Shown: one piece after another, positions 8,201-11,813 of the stretch
Layout of the letters: each line of letters opens with the position of its first letter
Position numbering within the stretch: position 1 is the first letter of the stretch
Assembly (NCBI GenBank): GCA_944372745.1
Contig: CALWAB010000120.1
Coordinates: 1-11,813, forward strand
DNA length: 11,813 bases
Source: an uncultured Clostridia bacterium
GTDB taxonomy: Bacteria > Bacillota > Clostridia > Christensenellales > UBA1242
Direction of reading: 5' to 3'
Position numbers and translations under genes: made by a program
The notes under the pieces: model-generated
The model's database searches: none
Seen by the model: only the letters and a program-made list of their open reading frames with translations
What the model was told of the DNA's origin: nothing

Positions 8201-9406
8201 TGGGGTAATGCTTCGTCATTCACAGGGACATTGAGTACGCTTGACAACGGTGTTGTGATTTGGACGAAAAAGCAAGCGACAGGCAATGATAGAGTGGTAT
8301 TAGTTCGATATATTGGCGACAATGCAGACCTTGATTTGTCTACAAATACTAATATTACAATGATTGGTCAATATGCTTTCTATGAAGATATTCATATTGA
8401 GAGTGTCATATTGCCGGATTCAGTCCTTGAAGTGCAAAAGTATGCTTTTGCACAGGCAAATAATTTACAAAGTGTAATGTGGCCTTATAAGAGTGGAAGC
8501 AGTTATACGCTTAATACTTCAATGATTTACCAATCTTATAAACTGGTTCAACTAGGTCTACCATTAGATTTAAGTACTATAGATTGGGAAAACGATGGAG
8601 AGTTCATGATTAGTTCGGTAGGGCTTGAAATTATAGACACATCAAAGACGACTACATTTACAAATAGTTTTGGTGTAGTGGGTGACTTTGAAACTGTAAC
8701 TATAGCAAGTGGAGATTACGCAGGAACATATTTATATAAATATAATGGCACAAATTCTACCGTTGATTTAACAACGCAAGAATATAAGCCTTATGCAGGA
8801 TTATTCTTCAATAACGGTGTTATTAAAGATGTAATCTTTCCAAGTGATATGACAGAGATTCCAAATGCAATGTTTGCTTATAACTTCAACTTAATTAATA
8901 TAGAATTACCTAATACAATTATCAGGATAGGTGAATTTGCTTTTGCAGGTAATAATAACTTGCAATCTATAAATTGGGAAGACTTGACTAATTTAACGGA
9001 AATTGGAAGAAATGCTTTTGATTTAAATACATCTTTAGAAGAAATAGTCATAAATGGAAATATTAAAACAATAAATGTTTATACATTTAGAGGGTGTTTT
9101 GAAGTCGATGACGTTACACTTAGTGAAGGCGTAGAGAGAATAGAAGCCTACGCATTCCAATCTGTAGCATTACCAAATGACTTTACTATTCCAGAAAGTG
9201 TAGTCTACATAGATGAGAATGCTTTTAGTCAAGCAACGCAAAATGGTGCTGATTATACACCGCCATTCATTGGTGATAAACCAACAACTAGTGCTTTGGA
9301 TGATACAGTTGATAATGTATTTACCTTGACGAAAGTTGAAAATGACAATGACCTAAATCAAAACTTTAATTTGGGGTTAATTAAAGGTTTGTTTGTGGGG
9401 AATTAA
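2225..9406 (+). CDS. Giant membrane-anchored surface protein, InlB B-repeats plus BspA-type LRRs
   Basis: This 2393-residue protein starts with a basic stretch (MAKRGRATR) and one hydrophobic helix at about residues 10-33. There is no clear cleavage site or lipobox, so it probably sits N-in/C-out in the membrane with nearly all of its mass outside. Residues ~40-1657 are an array with 16 GYxFxGW-type cores (InlB/Flg_new B-repeats, 73-85 residue spacing), mixed with MucBP-like modules (near 126, 915, 1212, 1436) and divergent B-repeats near 990, 1280 and 1505. Residues ~1757-2336 hold about 17-18 BspA-type leucine-rich repeats (IPNSVTxIGxxAF pattern), broken by non-LRR segments at ~1965-2040 and ~2085-2200. 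The last ~55 residues are plain; no LPXTG, SLH or dockerin motif is seen. Such architectures suggest adhesion to host or neighbouring cells, but the ligand is unknown. The gene is monocistronic, with its own promoter and terminator. Confidence 0.95.
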   Translation: MAKRGRATRVTLIILMIIFLLGAGFCAYLYFTQSTKEEKQVTMYLDTFDGEFDVRPAGYMLDRVTGNYYTLVTVGDTFGELPTPTRTGYVFAGWKYDSFASTTIKPNDVIELEGDFTLVAQWETEVMTDYVINFLDENGNEIADPVVQSAPNRTEVTIEDIPQIDGYTFNAEESELTQIIGAGTEFNLYYTANTYHIRYSIVSRGIEYSELTTFKYGENISLLSISTIQSHDSRFVLSGQVFDYWSLENGQQLQDGASITKDIMASLGFSLNFEVDANDTITLDAVYKAETFVATFMVQGEEYQTGEYEYNAFLTEPTAPNIAGYIFQGWYTVDTGATGTSISGLTAVNFYTFRMPNTALTLYAGFRLQEYNLTLILGDGGYYESGVSNPAIYTIESDFVLNKPVKDGFEFYGWWGMDIPETSPVEDLHIVDMTGNRTYYAMFGIARYEIQYELNGGTLPAGTMNPSWYNMESDPITLVNPEKLGYRFEGWVGTGLDDVTETVVIPTGSFGDRTYTARFTPIHYNIEYVLNGGQFDIQPQDTFTVEDSTFIVATPTKQGYTFAGWVFNGEPAKVTLIFEPSQHFDDVTFEATWTLVDYNITYDLGGGTLPDGESNPLSYNAETDSFTLVNPIRNGYNFLGWTGSNGDELQLTVTIDKNTSFEDLNFIANWETIDYEISYNLDGGTYQGNLPTSYNIESGDISIPNLTKDGYNFDGWITQEGEEPVVDYVITTGHYGDITLTAVFSLVAYNITLDLTYGGIFQGGQLPSDWEKGLVFTYTIETPTFNLPIPTNTGYGFAGWVEFDPENTTEIIGTATVLVTIEQGTKGDKLYKALWQMGVYSISYDLDGGHWGENPVNPATYRVTDDNITPSEPIKTGYTFTGWKLYDETGGLLSGETILTGSQGNRAYVATWSPNNNTPYYINYYYMNIDGGGYTLHNSVRRTGTTDTLVFESATEVLGFTLQESMLSATIAGDGSTTIDFYYDRNKYTVEVDINLTRGLTVNGAGEYYYEQSVTLNAITLAGYNFNGYYNDEDQVLQSNANYTFSMGTDNITIYARGSIISFNIVYNVAEGAEFAVENPTTYTVETPTFTLNNPTLEGTNFVGWTGTGLSGRVMNVTINQGTIGDRTYTANFEDIRYAITYDFAGGVGASGGYYPTSYTRADEIAPTAPTRAGYDFAGWKLTDAQGEELDVSYIEVGSTGERKFTALWTARNDTPYTVNIYFMQADGTYPSTPNESNKYEGTTDAPIVIELQDYDGYVTPTLGNYTINGDGSTVVEIRYARVAYHVTINYDDGIMSVTGEQDYYWGQRVNITATPNDGYNFANWTQTDGPTVLDNVTTSGYSFEMPIGNVTLMANSQVITYTITYTLNGGSYDGGIDPNPTEYTILSDDISIVNPSRLGYVFTGWTGTGLSELTTDLVITKGSTGNRTYTANFQATNVDYKVIIYQMGVDGESYAKVQEDTLQALTDSEVTPSIPTYTGFTTPDLQTKTISADGSTVFEYYYIRNQYGVSLAESRGIQSLTGNGLYYFGAEVTITAVLKDYYNFEGWLSNEEIVSMNLSYTFTMGAQEYVFTADTSGYIFNIIYDVNTADVVTGIDSLPTTFEYGNTTIMSLGGVERNGYHFMGWQIVGAEDKKSYTGIIIGESYHEDITLKAHWGVETTYFSFGLLEDNTLAIGRNTQTTLPRDVEIPAYVQLPIVHEEGSGTLTILAYIVDQEFYENGNENTFSVSTIRGGTYNNGSYTIPSYSFANNQYYYSDIDTVTLPSTITTIGVAAFYNSTIKSISMYNSVTTISPVAFAYCKNLTSIEIPNSVTEISDYAFVNSGLTSIILSEGLQKINQGAFRHTHIKTLNLPSSLKEIGQGAFRGVGELENVIFAENSTITTLGQTAFAYCYNLKTINIPNSVTSIGGYVFSYCLSLYDVGLSSDSQVTSIGEYAFQECISLTHITLPSTCTNLGQYVFNLCHNLMQVESPYALSSWSGLTLSVEELERLEWGNASSFTGTLSTLDNGVVIWTKKQATGNDRVVLVRYIGDNADLDLSTNTNITMIGQYAFYEDIHIESVILPDSVLEVQKYAFAQANNLQSVMWPYKSGSSYTLNTSMIYQSYKLVQLGLPLDLSTIDWENDGEFMISSVGLEIIDTSKTTTFTNSFGVVGDFETVTIASGDYAGTYLYKYNGTNSTVDLTTQEYKPYAGLFFNNGVIKDVIFPSDMTEIPNAMFAYNFNLINIELPNTIIRIGEFAFAGNNNLQSINWEDLTNLTEIGRNAFDLNTSLEEIVINGNIKTINVYTFRGCFEVDDVTLSEGVERIEAYAFQSVALPNDFTIPESVVYIDENAFSQATQNGADYTPPFIGDKPTTSALDDTVDNVFTLTKVENDNDLNQNFNLGLIKGLFVGN
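2345..7198 (+). repeat. Coding array of InlB-type B-repeats and MucBP-like modules
   Basis: GYxFxGW-type cores are encoded near 2495, 3200, 3450, 3680, 3900, 4127, 4353, 4608, 4855, 5293, 5522, 5744, 6179, 6423, 6850 and 7081, plus a degenerate copy (FDYWS) near 2950. Most are followed by a [TV]YTAxF or [FL]xAxW strand ending the ~75-residue unit. Three compound cassettes (MucBP-like followed by a divergent B-repeat) start near 4970, 5860 and 6535. The copies have drifted at DNA level, so this is not a recent tandem expansion. Confidence 0.85.
7493..9234 (+). repeat. Coding array of BspA-type leucine-rich repeats
   Basis: Units of about 22-26 residues follow the pattern (N/S)SVTxIGxxAFxxCxxLxxIxLP. 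Nine units lie at about 7493-8130, two at about 8350-8480 and six or seven at about 8815-9234. The two gaps encode segments without the LRR pattern, one with a TLDNGVVIW stretch and one with YAGTYLYKYNG. Confidence 0.85.
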
Positions 9407-9492
9407 AATTGGTTATTGATTTACATTAACTGCTTTTAAATATTAAATACAAGTTAAAATTTATTTATAGTATTTAATTGAATTTAAAATTA

Positions 9493-9527
9493 AAAAAAGT
9501 AAGTGTAGCAGGGGCACTTACTTTTTT
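9493..9527 (+). terminator. Terminator of the surface-protein gene
   Basis: A 13-bp perfect stem, AAAAAAGTAAGTG (9493-9505) with CACTTACTTTTTT (9515-9527), encloses a 9-nt loop. The T-run in the right arm serves as the U-tract. It lies about 85 bases after the stop codon. Confidence 0.85.
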
Positions 9528-9530
9528 GTT

Positions 9531-10200
9531 AATTAGATAAACTTGAGATGTTTTTGCAAAGTAAATTGTTGATTATTATTGGTTCTATAATATTCGTGGG
9601 GTCAATAGACAAAATTATGCTATTTTAATACTATTATCAATAATTAATATATACATATTTAAAGTGTAATTAATTTTTTAATTATATTATTTATTATTAT
9701 TTTATTGTTAAGAATTAAATTTGTGAATTAATTATTTTTTGGGCATAAAAATTACAAATAATTTATTTTTAAATTAATATATATGACATTGTAAAACAAA
9801 ATTAATTATTATTAATGCTTAAATGTTTTTTAGGTTTAGACATTAATACTACATTTATTTTTAGTTTAATAAAATATACTTATCATAATTTTATTAGAGA
9901 TTATTATAAAAATTAGGATACAAAGGCGTCTATAATTAAGGGTAAAATATTATTTTTGTTAATTTTCAAATCTACATTTTATTTATTAACTTAAATTTAA
10001 TAAATTAATTTTTACATTTGTTCATTATTTTAATAGTATTAAAATAAATAATTTTGTAAAAAATTCTAAATCAAAAAATACTTATATTTATATATTAAAA
10101 TTGGGCAAATAAATTTTGTGCATATTGTAGGGTTTTCAATTTTTCAAGATAATTCATAGAATTTCACATAATTTTTAATAAGTGATTTTATATAATAAAA
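9531..10200. other. Very AT-rich gene-free stretch
   Basis: About 670 bases at roughly 10-15% G+C by eye (for example 9661-9720 has about four G or C), far below the flanking genes. Frequent stops in all frames leave no credible ORF. I found no tRNA, CRISPR, DnaA-box cluster or recognisable riboswitch. The only structure noted is a 16-base inverted repeat, 9621-9636 with 10031-10046, whose arms are themselves nearly palindromic. Confidence 0.7.
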
Positions 10201-10203
10201 CGG

Positions 10204-10232
10204 TTGCTACTTGCTGATTTTTATGGTATTAT
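10204..10232 (+). promoter_or_regulatory. Extended -10 promoter of the Nudix gene, leaderless start
   Basis: TTGCTA (10204-10209) and TATTAT (10227-10232) are separated by 17 bases, and TGG directly before the -10 box makes it an extended -10 element. The start would fall at about 10239-10240, which is the ATG itself. No Shine-Dalgarno-like sequence lies between the -10 box and the ATG, so a leaderless mRNA is predicted. Confidence 0.6.
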
Positions 10233-10239
10233 ATTAATT

Positions 10240-10764
10240 ATGAAGAGAATTAGCGCTAGAGCAATAATAATTGAAGGGGATAAAATAGGGCTTATGTATC
10301 GCAAAAAGGCGACACACGCATTCTATTGTTTGCCGGGTGGAAAGCAAGAAGTGGGCGAAACGCTTGAGCAAACTGTTGTCCGTGAAATAAAAGAAGAATT
10401 TGGAATAGATATAGAAGTAATAAAGAAAGTGTATGAGTTTATATCCGAAAGTGCCCACCAACACTTCTTTTTGTGCCGTTGGGTAGATGGAATATTTGGC
10501 ACAGGTGAAGGTGAAGAATTCACAGTGCCGTCAGAAAAAGGATATTATGAACCACGCCTAGTTAATGTAGAACATTTAAAAGAATTGCACATATTGCCTA
10601 AAAAAATAGCAAGGGCTTTAAGAAAAGACTATGAAAAATATGGTGGAGAATTAGATAACAAAGTAAAAGTATTTACAGATGATAAACCGCCTGTTAATCC
10701 ACCAAAATATAGGAAATTTAGACATAAAAAACACCGCACGCAAAAAGCACCAATGAAATCTTAA
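10240..10764 (+). CDS. Nudix hydrolase with basic C-terminal tail
   Basis: From the ATG at 10240 the product has 174 residues. It carries a perfect Nudix box GX5EX7REUXEEXGU at residues 34-56 (G34, E40, R48-E49, E52-E53, G55), preceded by the typical FYCLPGGK strand, so it should cleave a nucleoside-diphosphate-linked substrate using Mg2+. The HHFF-like AHQHFFLCRW and FGTGEGEEFT segments after the box resemble small Nudix proteins of unknown substrate; the substrate cannot be read from sequence. The frame opens at a TTG at 10204, but family alignment favours starting at MKRISARAIII. Residues ~147-174 form a Pro-rich then strongly basic tail (KYRKFRHKKHR) beyond the normal fold, which may bind nucleic acid (inference). 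The terminator hairpin overlaps the stop codon. Confidence 0.93.
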   Translation: MKRISARAIIIEGDKIGLMYRKKATHAFYCLPGGKQEVGETLEQTVVREIKEEFGIDIEVIKKVYEFISESAHQHFFLCRWVDGIFGTGEGEEFTVPSEKGYYEPRLVNVEHLKELHILPKKIARALRKDYEKYGGELDNKVKVFTDDKPPVNPPKYRKFRHKKHRTQKAPMKS

Positions 10765-10788
10765 TGCTTTTGCATAAGGTGTTTTTTT
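10760..10788 (+). terminator. Terminator overlapping the Nudix stop codon
   Basis: CTTAATGC pairs with GCATAAG (one bulged A) around TTTT at 10760-10778, followed by GTG and seven T's (10782-10788). The stop codon TAA (10762-10764) lies inside the left arm. An alternative longer pairing, AAAAAACACC (10726-10735) with GGTGTTTTTT (10778-10787), is also possible. Confidence 0.7.
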
Positions 10789-10830
10789 AAGCATTAGTGT
10801 GAAGGTACAGGGTTGGTGCGATAGCGAACC

Positions 10831-10937
10831 GCCGTGGTCTAGGTTGCGTACTTAGACACAATTTAGGTACTAGCGTACGGCAGTGGTTATTGGTAGCACC
10901 TAACCACAACTTAGAACTAAATAATTATACTTTGTGC
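10831..10937 (+). repeat. R2 repeat units a and b
   Basis: Unit a starts GCCGTGGTCTAGGTTG at 10831, followed by GTACTTAG (10848-10855), an ACACAA loop and a TTTAGGTAC right arm. Unit b starts GCAGTGGTTATTGG near 10880 and runs into AGCACCTAA, CCACAA, CTTAGAACT, TAAATAATTATA and CTTTGTGC. The second arm of its last hairpin is missing, so unit b is truncated. Confidence 0.65.
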
Positions 10938-10967
10938 TTGTTGAAGCAGGGGTGATACCACTTTGTG

Positions 10968-11040
10968 GTATGGTTATTGGTGAGTGCCTAGACACAGCTT
11001 AGGTGCTGAAAAATATACTTTGTGCGTTAGCACAAAGATA
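10968..11040 (+). repeat. R2 repeat unit c
   Basis: TATGGTTATTGGTGA is followed by a stem of GTGCCTAG with CTTAGGTGC (ACACAG loop; wobble pairs in the DNA-to-RNA sense), then an A/T linker, then CTTTGTGC (11018-11025) with GCACAAAG (11030-11037) around GTTA. It is the counterpart of unit d with altered but still pairable stems. Confidence 0.65.
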
Positions 11041-11185
11041 TATAATTTTAAGTTTTTAGTTCTAGGGTGGGCTAGTGACACTTACCAAGTCCACAGGTGC
11101 AGTTGTCTTGCGTACGGCATTGGTCTTTGTTTTGAGAGAACCTACAAAGTAAGTGCTAGTACCAACCAAGACCACGCCATAGGGT

Positions 11186-11277
11186 GGGTGTGATGGCACA
11201 CTGCCGTGGTCTAGGTTGAGTACTTAGTCACAGCTTAGTACTAAATAATTATATTTTGTGCGAAAGCACAAAGATAT
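11186..11277 (+). repeat. R2 repeat unit d with upstream hairpin
   Basis: A GTGTG/CACAC hairpin and TGCCGTGGTCT (11186-11212, 26 of 27 identical to R1 1805-1831) lead into AGTACTTAG, loop TCACAG and CTTAGTACT, then TAAATAATTATA, then TTTTGTGC (11254-11261) with GCACAAAG (11266-11273) around GAAA. This is the most complete unit. Confidence 0.7.
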
Positions 11278-11324
11278 ATTTATTTGTTGTTCTTTGTACT
11301 AAGTAGGCAAGTGTTACTCTCCAA

Positions 11325-11384
11325 GACCACAGGTCAAGGGCTAGCCCTTGCACTAGGGTTCTAGGGGATGGGAAATTTCCTAGA
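11325..11384 (+). repeat. Conserved 3' two-hairpin module, R2 copy
   Basis: GACCACAGGTCAAGG (11325-11339) is identical to R1 2066-2080. It leads into a perfect 16-base palindrome, CAAGGGCT with AGCCCTTG (11335-11350), then CTAGGGT, then TCTAGGGGAT (11360-11369) with ATTTCCTAGA (11375-11384). Relative to R1 the two right-arm C-to-T changes turn G-C pairs into G-U pairs and keep the stem. Confidence 0.8.
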
Positions 11385-11407
11385 TAATCCCATTTGTCTA
11401 CAGTCTG

Positions 11408-11435
11408 AAAAACTCCACTTATGTGGAGTTTTTTT
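11408..11435. terminator. Bidirectional terminator before the minus-strand gene's 3' end
   Basis: An 11-bp perfect stem, AAAAACTCCAC (11408-11418) with GTGGAGTTTTT (11423-11433), closes a TTAT loop, with T's to 11435. On the minus strand it follows the stop at 11451 by about 15 bases and has a U-tract from the A-run, so it serves the right-hand gene. On the plus strand it would also end any transcript of R2. Confidence 0.85.
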
Positions 11436-11450
11436 AGTAAAATTATTAAA

Positions 11451-11813
11451 TTACTTTTTTGTTGCTTTTGTAGTAGTTTTGACTTGGGTTTTATTTTGCG
11501 TGGTATTTTCTTTTTTGTGTTGAGTAGTTTTATTGTCTGCCTTTTTTTGTTGCATTTTATGCGCATTGGCTTTTTGATTTATTGTTGTGGATGTCTTTTT
11601 GTTATTCGTATTATTATCTTTATCACTTACTTTAGTAGTTGTGGTTTTATTTGAACTTTTTGTAGTTTTCGTACTTATGCTCTTATTGTCATTTTCATCT
11701 TTTTGTTCATTCAAATACTTTGCCCGTGCTTTTTCTGCTGTTTTAGTAATGAGAGAAAGTACTTTGCCTTTATGTAACCACCAATCACGGCTATACACTC
11801 TTATTAATTCCCA
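11451..11813 (-). CDS. C-terminal end of a probable SF1 helicase-nuclease-like protein with Lys/Thr/Asn-rich tail, 5' partial
   Basis: The frame is open to the right edge, giving 120 visible residues; the GTG at 11796-11798 is probably internal. The first residues read WELIRVYSRDWW, followed by a Lys-rich helix (KVLSLITKTAEKARAKYL). This resembles the GWxixRiWSxDWw segment that ends the Vsr-like nuclease (MTES_1575) domain in large DUF4011/AAA_11/AAA_12 helicase proteins. That is a recall-based match to about 25 residues, so it is tentative. After residue ~37 the last ~83 residues are low-complexity, about one quarter Lys and one quarter Thr, with many Asn and Gln and almost no hydrophobic residues, so probably disordered and possibly nucleic-acid binding. 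A terminator directly after the stop supports a real gene end. An unrelated DNA-binding protein is the main alternative. Confidence 0.6.
   Translation of the reverse strand, partial: WELIRVYSRDWWLHKGKVLSLITKTAEKARAKYLNEQKDENDNKSISTKTTKSSNKTTTTKVSDKDNNTNNKKTSTTINQKANAHKMQQKKADNKTTQHKKENTTQNKTQVKTTTKATKK

Larger units (their letters stand above)
10797..11384 (+). repeat. Composite hairpin-rich intergenic block R2
   Basis: About 590 gene-free bases between convergent genes, related to R1 (1601-2124) and of similar length. It contains four direct copies or part-copies of a unit TGGTYTAGGTTGAGTAC-hairpin-TAAATAATTATA-hairpin, several inverted pieces containing CCAAGACCAC (11168-11177 and 11321-11330), and the shared two-hairpin 3' module. 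Hairpins include GGTT...AACC (10811-10830), ATACCAC with GTGGTAT (10954-10970) and those listed separately. It is enclosed by terminators at 10760-10788 and 11408-11435, so any RNA from it would need its own promoter. Short ORFs in it are not credible. Family not recognised. Confidence 0.8.

Noticed and set aside
10204..10764. TTG at 10204 as the Nudix start
   Set aside because: Those codons overlap the predicted promoter, and the Nudix fold starts normally at the ATG at 10240.
10984..11193. 69-residue plus-strand ORF inside R2
   Set aside because: It spans hairpin modules that recur in non-coding R1, has no ribosome site and encodes no recognisable protein.
10797..11384. CRISPR array
   Set aside because: The repeats vary in length and sequence, are partly inverted, and lack constant-length unique spacers.
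11249..11566. 105-residue minus-strand ORF
   Set aside because: It overlaps the Lys/Thr-rich gene in another frame and runs through a terminator and R2 hairpins.
11421..11654. 77-residue plus-strand ORF rich in Phe and Cys
   Set aside because: It is the antisense of the Lys/Thr-rich tail: AAA and ACA codons read backwards give Phe and Cys/Val. It also starts inside a terminator.

Overview
The window looks like chromosomal DNA from a low-G+C Gram-positive bacterium, most likely a gut-type Clostridia or other Firmicutes lineage. The base composition is AT-rich and the standard code is used: tryptophan is TGG and all five genes stop with TAA. The strong promoters are SigA-like, and the giant protein combines InlB-type B-repeats with BspA-type leucine-rich repeats and a membrane anchor, as is common in such organisms. 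The taxon is an inference.

Layout. (1) 1-1034, +: the 3' part of a gene with a RelA/SpoT-like nucleotidyltransferase domain and a long unrecognised C-terminal region. It converges on rplI through a bidirectional hairpin terminator (1046-1072). (2) 1090-1533, -: rplI, ribosomal protein bL9, alone behind a perfect TTGACA-17-TATAAT promoter. (3) 1601-2124: gene-free block R1, packed with GC-rich hairpins. (4) 2225-9406, +: a 2393-residue membrane-anchored surface protein with its own promoter, RBS and terminator. (5) 9531-10200: a very AT-rich gene-free stretch. (6) 10240-10764, +: a Nudix hydrolase predicted to be read from a leaderless mRNA. (7) 10797-11384: block R2, related to R1 and enclosed by terminators on both sides. 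(8) 11451-11813, -: the 3' end of a gene running off the right edge, with a WSxDWW-like motif resembling the end of large SF1 helicase-nuclease proteins, then a Lys/Thr/Asn-rich tail.

The genes do not form an operon. Each has its own promoter or terminator signals and the functions are unrelated.

The most unusual content is the pair R1/R2. They share modules in direct and inverted orientation, including a 27-nt stretch with one mismatch, a 22-nt inverted stretch with one mismatch, and a common 3' end made of two hairpins. Where the copies differ inside stems, the changes mostly preserve pairing. This suggests an undescribed structured repeat family or large non-coding RNA. Whether it is transcribed, and how many genomic copies exist, cannot be told from one window.
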